Below the pieces are notes generated by a model. That model did no database searches, was not told the DNA's origin, and saw only the letters and a list, made by a program, of their open reading frames with translations. Shown in pieces: positions 1 to 9,200 of a DNA stretch of 26,482 bases. Each line of letters begins with the position of its first letter. Within the stretch, counting starts at the first letter, position 1. This DNA comes from Synergistaceae bacterium UBA5560 (GTDB lineage: Bacteria; Synergistota; Synergistia; Synergistales; Aminiphilaceae). Made by a program: the position numbers and the translations under genes. The stretch is from NCBI GenBank assembly GCA_002425685.1, contig DIMS01000062.1:7081-33562 (forward strand), given 5' to 3'.

Positions 1-1
1 C

Positions 2-613
2 GGGAAGGCGCTCGAAACGGCGGAGGCTCTTCTGGAGAGAGGCACGGAGGAGAACGACGGTGCTTATTGGGCGCGGGCCGTTCGCTACATCGGCTTGCTG
101 CAGACGGGCCAGTATTCGACCGTTCTTGAGGAGGTTCTGGCAGACAGCGAGAAAACTCCTTTCTCCGCGCACGCACAGGCCATTGCGACGCTGGAAATCG
201 CAGGCTCCGGAAGAGAGAGTCATCAGGCCCTCCTTGAAGCTTTCCGGGTCGCCCCGAACCTGCCCTTCTACCTCCTTGATTATTGGGACGCTCCCGACTC
301 CGACGAAGACGACGAGGACACGCTGCTCGAGTTCTCCGCCGCCACCCTGCTCCATCCCGTATGGGTCCAGACGGAGGAGCGCATCATGGCGCTGTCCACG
401 GCGACAACCTTTTTCGGCTATCTCACGGACAGACTCCCCGAAGACGTCCTGGAGGAAATCCGAACCGAACTGGCCCAAACCCCTGTCTTTCCCGTACTCG
501 AGATGGGACGGAGCCAAATCGAGGCGGCCTGCGGCGGTGACGACACGGACTGGGAGACGCTGGATCAGACCGCGCTAGACATACTTTCACGCATGGAAGA
601 ACTCTCCGAATAG
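2..613 (+). CDS. 3' end of an uncharacterised, probably helical-repeat protein (partial)
   Basis: The reading frame is open from base 2 to the TAG at 611-613, giving 203 residues with no stop and no convincing start, so the gene begins upstream of the window. A TTG at 95 is in frame but has no clear ribosome site and codes within a continuous helical segment. The protein is acidic and rich in Ala, Leu and Glu. The N-terminal part (repeated A-x-x-L-L pattern, RAVRYIGLLQTGQY) looks like TPR-type helical repeats, followed by a very acidic patch (DSDEDDEDT). I do not recognise a family and assign no function. Its last 27 bases overlap the 3' end of the convergent gene on the other strand. Confidence 0.7.
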   Translation, partial: GKALETAEALLERGTEENDGAYWARAVRYIGLLQTGQYSTVLEEVLADSEKTPFSAHAQAIATLEIAGSGRESHQALLEAFRVAPNLPFYLLDYWDAPDSDEDDEDTLLEFSAATLLHPVWVQTEERIMALSTATTFFGYLTDRLPEDVLEEIRTELAQTPVFPVLEMGRSQIEAACGGDDTDWETLDQTALDILSRMEELSE

Positions 614-1930
614 CACACGCTCCGGAGAAGGAAGGGTAGCTCCGGCAAAGGTAGCGTGTGCGAATGTCACCTGCAGCGGAACGCCTGGAAGCGGTGAAAT
701 CCCCTCCAGGCGTTCCCTGAGCCGGTTCACGACGACAGCACATCCCTCCGCAGGAGTGTGCGGGAGGACAAGTAACAGTGTCGCCTCATCGGATCGCGCA
801 GCCACATCCACCGTGCGGATGCATTGGCCGGCGATTCCGGCGATCATCCGAAGCGCATCGAAAAATGAGGATTCACCTCCGGCCTCCCTGATCGCCTCGA
901 CGTTATCCAATGCAATGCGCACGAAAGAGACCGGGAACTCGTATCGTCTCGCCTTGTCCAGCTCCTGCTGCAGAAAGCGCTGCACTCCGCCTCGCGAGAG
1001 CAACCCCGTTGGCCTGTCCCGATCATTGACGAGGGACATGCCGGTGATTACTCGGTAGCGCTCGGCCGTGGAGGCGAAAACCGGCAGAAGCGCTCGAAGA
1101 GGATTTCCGCTCAGCCTGGCGAATACGCCCTCTCTTTCGGAGAGCCCAAGGAGAACCATGGGAGCGCTTCCCACCAGAAGCGTTCCCGCGAAAAGAGACC
1201 CCACGCCCTGTCGCTGTAAAAGCTCTTTTCTGGCCCCTTCGGCGGAGGAGACCCAGGGAACCCACCACTGCCCGCCTTCCTCGACGGCAAGATCACCAAG
1301 AAGGGCACCGCTGCACTCCCCTTCCTCGAAGAGCACCTCCACAAAGGCGAGAGCCCAGTCCATCCTCCCCGGAAGAAGGGCATTTTCCTCCGAAAAGAGC
1401 AACGTCCATCGCTCCTCTTGAGGAATCCACTGAAAAATCCCCGCCCAATCCACTCCGAGCATCTCCGTCACTGCGGAAAGCAGCGGCGAAAAAACTTCCC
1501 GAACGGTATAATTCCGGAGGGCGGAAGCAGTCGCTGCCTCCAGTTTTTCCATGCGCCGAACGACGACACGATCCGAGTAGTCCGGAAGAATTGCCAGAAC
1601 ACCCCCCTCGGAATGCCGGAAAACGGCCGCATCAAAAATACGCTCTCCCGGAATCGCCTCCCAAAAGCGACGGCTCCATCCGTTCCGGACAAGACACTCC
1701 CGGAACGTCTCCGGAAAAAAAGGTCTGTCCTCCGAACCGAATGCCGCCGAGAGGGTCCCGGGAAGCTCCCGTGGAGTTCCCATCTGTTCCTCGAAGGCCC
1801 GGTTGACGCACCGCACGAGGAACGCTTCCTCCCGGCAACTGCCGAGAAGCATGGGAACGGGAACGAGATCGAACATCTCGTGTCCTCCCGGCAGCAGGAG
1901 ATCCAGCAATTCTTCATCGGATCGATTCAT
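587..1930 (-). CDS. Sensor-like protein with PAS/GAF-type regions and a degenerate GGDEF domain
   Basis: 447 residues with ATG at 1930 and a strong upstream GGAGAGGAG. Residues about 15-120 look PAS-like, about 135-290 GAF-like (W-x-x-L-F, GSLFAGTLLVGSAPMVLLGL), and about 300-445 have the outline of a GGDEF domain, beginning with the typical linker DRPTGLLSR (305-313), then an R-F-L-x-x-E-L helix and a strand FPVSFVRIALDN. At the active-site turn, where GG(D/E)EF is expected, the sequence is SDEAT (380-384). Diguanylate cyclase activity is therefore unlikely; degenerate domains of this kind usually act as sensors or GTP/c-di-GMP-binding modules. No membrane segment is visible, so it should be cytoplasmic. 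It is divergent from the SYLF gene and shares its promoter region. Confidence 0.75.
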   Translation of the reverse strand: MNRSDEELLDLLLPGGHEMFDLVPVPMLLGSCREEAFLVRCVNRAFEEQMGTPRELPGTLSAAFGSEDRPFFPETFRECLVRNGWSRRFWEAIPGERIFDAAVFRHSEGGVLAILPDYSDRVVVRRMEKLEAATASALRNYTVREVFSPLLSAVTEMLGVDWAGIFQWIPQEERWTLLFSEENALLPGRMDWALAFVEVLFEEGECSGALLGDLAVEEGGQWWVPWVSSAEGARKELLQRQGVGSLFAGTLLVGSAPMVLLGLSEREGVFARLSGNPLRALLPVFASTAERYRVITGMSLVNDRDRPTGLLSRGGVQRFLQQELDKARRYEFPVSFVRIALDNVEAIREAGGESSFFDALRMIAGIAGQCIRTVDVAARSDEATLLLVLPHTPAEGCAVVVNRLRERLEGISPLPGVPLQVTFAHATFAGATLPSPERVLFGEFFHA

Positions 1931-1974
1931 GTCCCGGTCTCCTCTCCCGTCATTGGGATGCGCCAGAGCGTTTC

Positions 1975-2004
1975 GTAATATCTTCGGCAGGCTCGCCCCG
2001 TCAA
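1975..2004 (-). promoter_or_regulatory. Predicted sigma-70-type promoter of the degenerate GGDEF gene
   Basis: On the minus strand TTGACG (plus 1999-2004) is followed after 18 bases by TATTAC (plus 1975-1980), about 45 bases before the gene start. It overlaps the predicted promoter of the divergent SYLF gene. Confidence 0.45.
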
Positions 2005-2013
2005 TGTTATACT
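1984..2013 (+). promoter_or_regulatory. Predicted promoter of the SYLF gene
   Basis: A good -10 box TATACT (2008-2013), preceded by a weak -35 TCGGCA (1984-1989) at 18 bases. It lies 45 bases upstream of the chosen ATG. Confidence 0.4.
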
Positions 2014-2057
2014 ACATTCCGAGGTTTCCAGCCTCGAAGAAAGGACGTGTTGCGAAC

Positions 2058-2753
2058 ATGAAACGACCGAAGATCCTCCAAACGGCACTGTTCCTTCTCT
2101 GCTTCACTTTCCTGGCCGTCACGCAGGGAATCGCCCAGGCGGCGACCCCCGAAGCCAGGATCGCCGACAGCGCAAAGATCCTCCGGGAAATGGCGAAACA
2201 GAACGATGCCTCCACCATGGCGGATCTTATCCGCGACGCCAAGGGCATCGCCATCTTCCCCTCCGTCGTGAAGGCGGGCTTCGTCCTCGGCGGGCGTTAC
2301 GGAGAAGGCCTGCTCCTCAAGAGGGATCCCCAGAGCGGCAACTGGTACGGCCCGAATTTCCTCACCATCGCCGGAGCTTCCTGGGGAATCCAGATCGGCA
2401 TCCAGTCCACCGCGCTGGTGCTCGTCATCACCAACGACCGGGGCATGCAGGGTTTCATGGGGGACAATGTCACCCTGGGAGGGGATCTCGCCGTGGCGGC
2501 GGGACCCGTCGGGCGCAGCGCCCAGGCAGCGACGGATTCCAGGCTGAAGGCATCCATCTACAGCTATTCCATGAGCAAAGGGCTTTTCGCAGGGCTCTCC
2601 CTGGAGGGTGCCGTGGTCGACACGGACCAGGACGCAAACAAGGCCTACTGGAAAAAAGAGATGTCCCCGCAGCAGATCCTCGCCCGCCGCGCCACGGATC
2701 AGCGCATGGCCCCCCTCACGAGGGAGATTGCAAACATCCTCAAAAAGAAATAG
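2058..2753 (+). CDS. Exported SYLF (Ysc84-like) lipid-binding domain protein
   Basis: The chosen ATG at 2058 gives 231 residues and puts a Sec signal peptide at the N-terminus: KRPK, a hydrophobic core (residues 8-22) and a likely cleavage after AQA (28). The frame is open further upstream to 1803, but that part is antisense to the neighbouring gene. The mature protein matches the SYLF/Ysc84 family: AKGIAIFPSVVKAGFVLGGRYG (61-82, shown here only as a landmark), then GPNFLTIAG, DRGMQGFMGD, and the C-terminal SKGLFAGLSLEGA. In eukaryotes this fold binds phosphoinositides; bacterial exported members are poorly characterised and are usually thought to be periplasmic or envelope proteins. The gene stands alone and converges with the phosphatase gene, with only nine bases between their stops. 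Confidence 0.85.
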   Translation: MKRPKILQTALFLLCFTFLAVTQGIAQAATPEARIADSAKILREMAKQNDASTMADLIRDAKGIAIFPSVVKAGFVLGGRYGEGLLLKRDPQSGNWYGPNFLTIAGASWGIQIGIQSTALVLVITNDRGMQGFMGDNVTLGGDLAVAAGPVGRSAQAATDSRLKASIYSYSMSKGLFAGLSLEGAVVDTDQDANKAYWKKEMSPQQILARRATDQRMAPLTREIANILKKK

Positions 2754-2762
2754 TGCCACGCC

Positions 2763-3518
2763 CTAATCGTCCCTCTCCCGGGGATGGAAAAAGACCGGAC
2801 GGTCCTTCCACACCCCCAGGCGAGGGACGATGTCTGTTCTGTCTATGTCACAGCAGAAGCGTATGTCCTCTTCCATGCCGAGACGTCGCAGAATTTCTGC
2901 GTGGTCTGCCTCCGCCACGGCATCGCGGAACCGCTCTTCCCCGAGGTCTCGCCACAGGGCCAGGGCCATCCGGACTCCGTCGCCGGAAGAGAATGCATTC
3001 TCTTCCGGGCGCATTCCTTCCTCCAGGAGGCGCCGCACAAGAAGCCCCGCGCACAGCGCGTCATCCAATGCACTCCGGCCATGACGTCCCGCACAGAAGA
3101 TACCGATACGCTTCCCCCTGCGCAGCGCCTCTTTCGCGGCGGCCCGAGCGTTCCGGGCGCAGGCGGCGAACACGGGATGTCCTGTCGCTGCACACCGAAG
3201 CAACGCCTCCGTTCCGTTCGTAGTGGTGAAGAGCAGACGCATCCCCGTCGAACCCGAGAGCATTTCCCGGGGTGAATTTCCCCTGTGGAATCCATCGGGA
3301 GGCACGCCCCCCCGTTCTCCCGCCAAAAGCCATTGATGCCCCCAGGTCTTCCGGAGTTCCAAGGCTTCTTCCACGGTTCGGAGCGGTGTGAGCAATGCTC
3401 CTCCGCCGTCGAAAAAGGCCACGATAGACGTGGTGGCCCGAAGAATATCCACCACGAGCCACACATCAGCGGGAGGAAGCGGTTCTCCCGGAGAGAGCAC
3501 GACATCGATGCGTTCCAT
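2763..3518 (-). CDS. comB: ComB-type 2-phosphosulfolactate phosphatase
   Basis: 251 residues from ATG at 3518, preceded by AAGGAAG at good spacing. A 46-residue upstream extension of the frame is open but unlike the family, so it was excluded. Family signatures: VVDILRATTS (22-31), AGERGG (66-71) with DGFHRGNSP, FTTTNGT (97-103), CAGRHGRSALDDALCAG (142-158) and a C-terminal acidic motif CCDIDRTDIVP. The length is normal for ComB (about 240). ComB is a Mg-dependent phosphatase that makes sulfolactate in coenzyme M biosynthesis in methanogens. Many bacteria carry homologues without the rest of that pathway, and no other coenzyme M gene is visible here, so the true substrate is open. Confidence 0.85.
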   Translation of the reverse strand: MERIDVVLSPGEPLPPADVWLVVDILRATTSIVAFFDGGGALLTPLRTVEEALELRKTWGHQWLLAGERGGVPPDGFHRGNSPREMLSGSTGMRLLFTTTNGTEALLRCAATGHPVFAACARNARAAAKEALRRGKRIGIFCAGRHGRSALDDALCAGLLVRRLLEEGMRPEENAFSSGDGVRMALALWRDLGEERFRDAVAEADHAEILRRLGMEEDIRFCCDIDRTDIVPRLGVWKDRPVFFHPRERDD

Positions 3519-3910
3519 GGCATCTTCCTTTCTCCACAGGGAGCGGCACTCTCCAAAACGGCCATGCCGGACGCAACCCTCCGTACCGGTCTGAACAACC
3601 TTCTCGCGAAACGTGCTTTCCCTCAGAACGATTTCACCGTACCCGGCACCGTACATTTCCGGAAAGTCCCCGGCTCACTCATCGGAGTGGTGTCCTTCTG
3701 TGGAAGGGATCACTTCGCGCATCAACACCCGGAGGGACGTCCTCTGCCGCCGACAGGCTCACCCAGGAAATACTGTCGTGCGTAGGGTTGATTTTCCGGG
3801 AGTTGCCAATATCAACTTCCCTCGTGGCAGTCAATTTGGGGGCTGGTCATCTCCTCCACCGCAGCACGCATCCCGTGAAAGAGACCGGAACATTCCACAT
3901 CTCTTCCTTG
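3519..3910. other. 392-base non-coding gap between pbpC and comB
   Basis: No convincing gene is present on either strand. On the minus strand there is a possible promoter (3806-3834), a bulged hairpin GGGAAGTTG/CAACTCCC (about 3797-3820) and a short hairpin GACAG/CTGTC (about 3751-3776). This would give comB an unusually long leader of about 280 bases. I could not match it to any known riboswitch class. A 19-codon ORF (MSEPGTFRKC...) occurs within it, but its ribosome site is unconvincing. Confidence 0.5.
3806..3834 (-). promoter_or_regulatory. Possible promoter for comB
   Basis: On the minus strand TTGACT (plus 3829-3834), a 17-base spacer and TATTGG (plus 3806-3811). The -35 is good and the -10 is weak. 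It would start transcription about 280 bases before comB. Confidence 0.3.
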
Positions 3911-3916
3911 TCACGG
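3873..3916 (-). terminator. Stem-loop at the pbpC stop codon
   Basis: CCGTGA (plus 3873-3878) pairs with TCACGG (3911-3916) and AAGAGA (3879-3884) with TCTCTT (3900-3905), giving 12 pairs with a five-base bulge. It begins exactly at the pbpC stop codon. There is no U-tract on the minus strand, so it may be a 3'-end stabilising structure rather than an intrinsic terminator. Confidence 0.3.
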
Positions 3917-6178
3917 AGAAGACGAGGCGACGACCTCCACCTCCACGGAGTCGGGAATATTCTCCGCGTCGGCGACGGAAATGCGATGTCTCCCCGGCGC
4001 GAGAGGCCAGAAAAGCTGCCCCCCAGGCTCCTGTCGCGCGAAAAATTCTCCGTTCACGAACCAGTAGAGGACGGTGTCGCCGCCTTCGGCAAGAAGCGGG
4101 ATTTTCTGTTCCCCCGCACCGGAAACGAGCACATAGCGCTTTCCGAATCCCGGCGAAGTGATGGCGAGCCGGAATGCCCGTCTCTCCGCGTCTCCCCGTG
4201 GGCGTCCACCCGTTTCGTATCCCCGAAGTTCCTGCGGCCATTGCGTCACGGGTACGCCATTTCGAAGCACATGGAGGGAACAGCGCCCGCCCGGGGAGAC
4301 GCCATCGATATGCCATTCCCGGTAGGTTCGCTCGCAAGCGCTCCCCGGAGCAAGCCCGGAGAGCGCACACACCTCACGAAGCTCCACGCCGGAGGGGGGC
4401 TCGAACCATTTCGGCCCGGGGAGTCCCGGAACCCGGCGGAGCATCCGCAATGCCACGGGTGTCGCCGCCCGGAGCCCCACAAGACCGTCTCTGGGCGTAC
4501 CTCCCGTGTCTCCAAGCCAGATCACGACGGTATAGCGAGGTGAATAGGCGGCCGTCCAGGCATCCCGAAATCCGTAGGAGGTACCCGTCTTGAACGCGAC
4601 CCACCGCCCGTCCTCTCCATACTGCTGTTCCGCCAGAGAAGAGAGCCGTCCCGGGTCCCGGAGACATTCCGCGACGAGAAAAGTCGCTCCGGGATCCACC
4701 ACCGCATCACCCCGGAAAGAACGCGCCGCCATCTCTTCTTGGCTTTCCACCCACCGCAAGGGTAACAGGCGTCCGCCTCCGGCAAGGGCTGCATAAGCCC
4801 GGGCGAGTTCGAGGAGCGTCACCTCGCAGCCCCCCAGGACAAGGGCATCCCCATAGGCGGAGGCATCGCGGTGGAGGTTTGCGAATCCGAAACGCCGGAG
4901 AAACGACAGGAACGACGCGGTCCCGACCGTACGGAGCACTCGGACCGCCGGTGCGTTGAGCGATTCCGCCAGAGCGGTGCGGGCGCTCACGGGTCCTCGA
5001 TAGAGGCGATCGAAATTGCGGGGAGATTCACCCCGGAAACCGAGGGGCGTGTCTGCGAGAAGGGATCCCGGCCCGAGCAGTCCCTCCTGAAACGCCAGAG
5101 CGTAGAGAAACGGCTTGAGCGTGGATCCTGGGGAACGCAGCGCCTCACCGCAGTCCACCCATCCGGCTCCGCGCTCTTCGCCCCACCTGGCGTTTCCCAC
5201 ATAAGCCCGAACGGCACGGGAGGAGTTCTCCACAAGAATTCCGGCGGCACTCACCGACGGAGGAAACGCACCCAGGGCCTCGTGCAGGAGACGTTCCATG
5301 TGACGCTGGAGACCCAGATCAAGAGTCGACCGAAATACCGTCGTGTCCGGTGCGGCGAGCGCCCGTATCCGGTCCGCCGCATGGGCGGCCACGGGAAGGA
5401 AGGGATAGAGCCGCCCCATCACCGGTTCCGCCAGGGCAACGGAAAGTTCCGTGGAGGTGAGCACTCCCCGTTCGGCAAGGAGCGTGAGAAGGAGATCTCT
5501 TCTTTTCCGCGCTCCCTGCGGGTTTTTGTCCGGACGGAGCGCGCTGGGGCTTTTCAGGAGTCCTACCAGGAGAGCCGCCTCTCCCACGGAGAGATGACGG
5601 GAACTCTTGCCGAAATAAAGCAGGGACGCGGCCTCCACACCCCGAATGTTCCCTCCGAAGGGTGCCTTGTTCAGGTACAGTTCGAGAATCTCTTCCTTGG
5701 AAAAGCGCCGTTCGAGACGAAGCGCCTGAAAAAACTCCTCCGCCTTGGCGCGCATGGTCCTCGGCCTCGGCACGGTGAGCCGCACCAGTTGGCTCGTGAT
5801 GGTGGACGCACCGGAGATGACCCGCCCCTCGTGGATATTCCCCGCGAGAGCCCGGAAAATCGCGACCAGGTCCACCCCGGGATGGGAAAAGAAACGCCGG
5901 TCCTCCACCTGGACAGCCACCTTGGGCAACCACGTCCCCATGGCATCCAGAGAGACGGGAAAACTCCAGGCACCGTCCGGGGCAAGGTAGGCCCGAAGCA
6001 TACGTCCTTCCCTGTCGAAGACCACAGGCGACGCGGGACATTCACGCAGCGCCTCCGGATCGGCAGGAGGAACCGCCTTCCACAGGAAGACGATTCCTCC
6101 TGCAAGCGTCAGCAGCAGGGCGGCAAGGAAAATCCCAACGGACCTCCACCGTGTTCGGGAGGCTCTCTCTTCGCTCAT
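3911..6178 (-). CDS. pbpC: Penicillin-binding protein 1C (bifunctional transglycosylase/transpeptidase)
   Basis: 755 residues, ATG at 6178. A short cytoplasmic N-terminus is followed by one membrane anchor (about 13-34). The GT51 glycosyltransferase domain (about 50-235) contains VEDRRFFSHPGVD with catalytic Glu92, then GASTITSQL and KEEILELYLNKAPFGG. The transpeptidase domain (about 275-575) has all three penicillin-binding motifs: SxxK at S352-K355, SxN at S406-N408 and KTG at 530-532. A C-terminal beta domain (about 660-750, BiPBP_C type) is typical of PBP1C rather than PBP1A. The protein polymerises and crosslinks peptidoglycan in the periplasm. It lies 46 bases downstream of the alpha-2-macroglobulin gene on the same strand, the conserved pairing (as with E. 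coli YfhM and PbpC) in which PBP1C is thought to repair wall damage after an attack. Confidence 0.95.
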   Translation of the reverse strand: MSEERASRTRWRSVGIFLAALLLTLAGGIVFLWKAVPPADPEALRECPASPVVFDREGRMLRAYLAPDGAWSFPVSLDAMGTWLPKVAVQVEDRRFFSHPGVDLVAIFRALAGNIHEGRVISGASTITSQLVRLTVPRPRTMRAKAEEFFQALRLERRFSKEEILELYLNKAPFGGNIRGVEAASLLYFGKSSRHLSVGEAALLVGLLKSPSALRPDKNPQGARKRRDLLLTLLAERGVLTSTELSVALAEPVMGRLYPFLPVAAHAADRIRALAAPDTTVFRSTLDLGLQRHMERLLHEALGAFPPSVSAAGILVENSSRAVRAYVGNARWGEERGAGWVDCGEALRSPGSTLKPFLYALAFQEGLLGPGSLLADTPLGFRGESPRNFDRLYRGPVSARTALAESLNAPAVRVLRTVGTASFLSFLRRFGFANLHRDASAYGDALVLGGCEVTLLELARAYAALAGGGRLLPLRWVESQEEMAARSFRGDAVVDPGATFLVAECLRDPGRLSSLAEQQYGEDGRWVAFKTGTSYGFRDAWTAAYSPRYTVVIWLGDTGGTPRDGLVGLRAATPVALRMLRRVPGLPGPKWFEPPSGVELREVCALSGLAPGSACERTYREWHIDGVSPGGRCSLHVLRNGVPVTQWPQELRGYETGGRPRGDAERRAFRLAITSPGFGKRYVLVSGAGEQKIPLLAEGGDTVLYWFVNGEFFARQEPGGQLFWPLAPGRHRISVADAENIPDSVEVEVVASSSP

Positions 6179-6224
6179 GGTATCCGCCTTCTCTTCCGGT
6201 CAGACCAGAATCGACCGCCTGCGT

Positions 6225-9200
6225 TCACTCCACACGAACCATCCCTGCGGGGCCAATGGCCCGTACCGCCGGATCGTACATGGCCTCCACGGCGGCGGGA
6301 GGAAGGACAAAGCCCCCTCTGCTCACGGCACGAACCTGATAGACGTAACGAAAGGCTTTTTTCTCCGCAAGCCGGTTCACGAAGAGGAGAAGGCGGTCGT
6401 CCCGAACTTCCTCCCTGACCCTGGCGTCCTGTTCTCCCTCGGCGTCCGCGGTAAGGCGGGGATTCTCGATCTCGAAGCATCCCGGAAGGAGGTCCGCCAC
6501 CACCAGATCGGTCACGGTTCGTTCGGGCAGTATTTCCAGCTGTACCTGCAGCAGATCCCCCTGTCGTATTTCCGCATCCTTCGCAAGGGGAGTTCCGCTC
6601 CTGTCGAGGAACGTTCGCTTGATCGAAATCCCTTGGGAAACGGGCTTCGGCATCTCCAGGGGAACTCCGTCCACGACCCAGGCGTAATACACGGTTCCCT
6701 CGCCGCTGCAGGAAAGACGCAGCGGAAGGTCGAGCCCGTCCTCCTCGGAGAGCACCAGGCGCTCTCCCTGTCGCACTTCGCCGAGAAGCCGCCCCTCCTC
6801 GTTCTGAAGTCGGGCCGTGAAGGGGCGCCTCGCCCTCCCGGTACCATCGAGATAGGCCCCCAGAGCGAGGACCGCGAAGGCGTTTTCCTGGGTTCCGTAC
6901 CAGGTTCCCCCCGTGCGGGCCGCGAGTAGTTTTTCCGCAAGAAGAGGAATCTCCGGCGCGGTGGTGTCGATCTGGAGCCACATCAACAGCGCGAGCGCGC
7001 TGTCCCGGACTCCCGAATCAAGCGTTTCCGTGCCGCTTGGGGGTGTCTCCACGGAGACAGCGGTCTGACCGAGCAGGTTCCGGGCGGTCTCCTTCTGACC
7101 GGAGAGTGCATAGGCGCCGGCCAGGAAAAGGCGGCCCGCAGCACGGAGCTGCTCCGTCCGTTCCCGGAGATGTTCCATCCACGCCAAGGGGGGCTCCCCC
7201 GCCAGGGCAAGCACATATGCACCGTAGGCCTTGGCGGTATAGGCGTTCAGCACATCCTCGTCCGTTCCTCCCGGCAATGCCGGAAGAAGCCGCCGCACGA
7301 AGGAGAGCGCAAAGCCGAGGGATTCTTCGGAAAGAGGAACTCCTTGTTTTTTCGCGGCGACGAGGAAATGCACCGCGTACACGCCGGACCAGTCCGTTCC
7401 CTCGGCGCTGCCCGGCCACAGACTGAATCCGCCGTCCCACCGCTGCAGGGACATGATTCGCCGCACCCGTTCGTCGAGAAGGCGCCTCCGTTCCGCTTCG
7501 TTCGCCAGAAGAGGATCCACTTCGGCGACGATGGAGGGGAGTGCCAACAGGGGCCATGCGCTGGAGACGGTCTGTTCGAGACATCCGTAGGGATAGGTAT
7601 CGAGATAGCGCAGCACACCGGCGAGATCCACTCCGGGAGCGCCGGAGAGAACCAGTCTGCTCCGAACCGTTCCGGGGAACCAGGACCGCGGCAGCTCCAG
7701 AGATCCCACGGAGCCGGCAGGCACACTGCCTCCGCCGGAAAGAGAAATCCTGGGGCTCGCGGGCCGGATCGGAAGGGAGATCGTCTCCTCGGCCAGGTCG
7801 CCATCCCAGGAAGCGGCGACGGTGACCCGCGCCACGCCGCCTTCGGAAACGGCACGAAGCGGGACGAGAAGCGCCTCGCTTTTTCCGCCGGGATCGAGGG
7901 AGTGCGCGGAGGAAAGCGTCGCGTCCGAGGAAATCGGTCCTTCGAGCCGCAGCTCGACCCGTACGTCCAGAGAACGTTCCGCCTTGGAGAAGAGCGTCAC
8001 CGGAACCAGGAAGGTATCCCCCGGCGCGACGGCCCGGGGCAGGGAAAGTTCCGCCACCACGTCCCGGGCGATTTCAACGGGAACCTCGCCCATTCCGGAA
8101 AGTGCTCCCGCCGCGGCAACGACCATGACGCGCCCCCGCCCGCTGAACTCCGGAATGTCCAGTTCCATCGTGACACGCCCCTCCGCGTCCGTGGCCTGGG
8201 GCGGAAGGAAGAAGGAGAGAGGCACGAAGCGCCGGGCCCGTACGGGAGAAAGACTCGCCCGCATCATCGCCTCCTCGCCGTCGCCTCCGCCGGGGCGAAG
8301 CAGCGCCGTTCCCTTGCCCTCGACGGGAAGCAGGTCGTCGTAGAGGTCGAAGGTCTGCACGCCGAGAGCCCGAAGAGCCGTAAAGAAGGACCAGGGATCC
8401 GGCGTGGTGAAATCCGTGAGACCGAGGATTCCCTCGTCCACGAAGGCCAGAGCGGCCTCGCCCGGCACGGCGTTGCCCTGGGTATCCTCAAGACGGACCG
8501 AAACGGAGAAGGAACGGCCCGGACGAACCCGGGAAGGCGCTTCCACCAGCGTGCGCAGGCGAAGCACGTCCTGATCCACGGCAATCCGCACCGTTCCGAG
8601 CGCCCTGTGACTACCCCAATTTTCCACGGTCTCCGAGACCTCCCGGACGACCCAGACAGTGCAATAGGCGTTTGGTGCCATGGCCGCGGTCACGGGGAAA
8701 CGGATCTCCGTCTCTTTTGTCGCGAGATCCAGGACGCGACGCTCGAGAACGCGGTCGGTCTCCACGGTGAAGAGCAGTTTCCCGGCAAAGGGAGCCTCCA
8801 CTTTGATTCGAGCCTCGTCCCCCTCCGCATAGAGCGTCTTCGACGGGGAAAGACGCACCTGATCGAGGAGCGATCCTCCCCCCGCCCCTCCGTCGCCGAA
8901 GGCGTAGAAGCGCACCGACGCCGCGGCACCCCCTTCTTCGTCCGTGACGCGGAGAAGATACTGCCCGTCCTCCCTGGGCGTAAAGGCGAAGGAACCCTCG
9001 CCTCCCGAGAGGGGAACACCCGACCGCTCCAGAGAGACGAACTCCTCCCGTCCCTGGAAACGGTAGCGTCCGTCCTCTTCCACAAGCACACTGTGCCAGA
9101 TCACCCTGGAGATTTCCGCCGTAGCCGCGTCGAGAGACGCGGGACTGCCGTCGGGAAGTGCCGCGCCGATGCGGAAGGAAACGCTTGCCCCTGTGCGGAC

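Noticed and set aside
4871..6418. 515-codon plus-strand open frame antisense to pbpC
   Set aside because: pbpC on the other strand has every catalytic motif; this frame has none.
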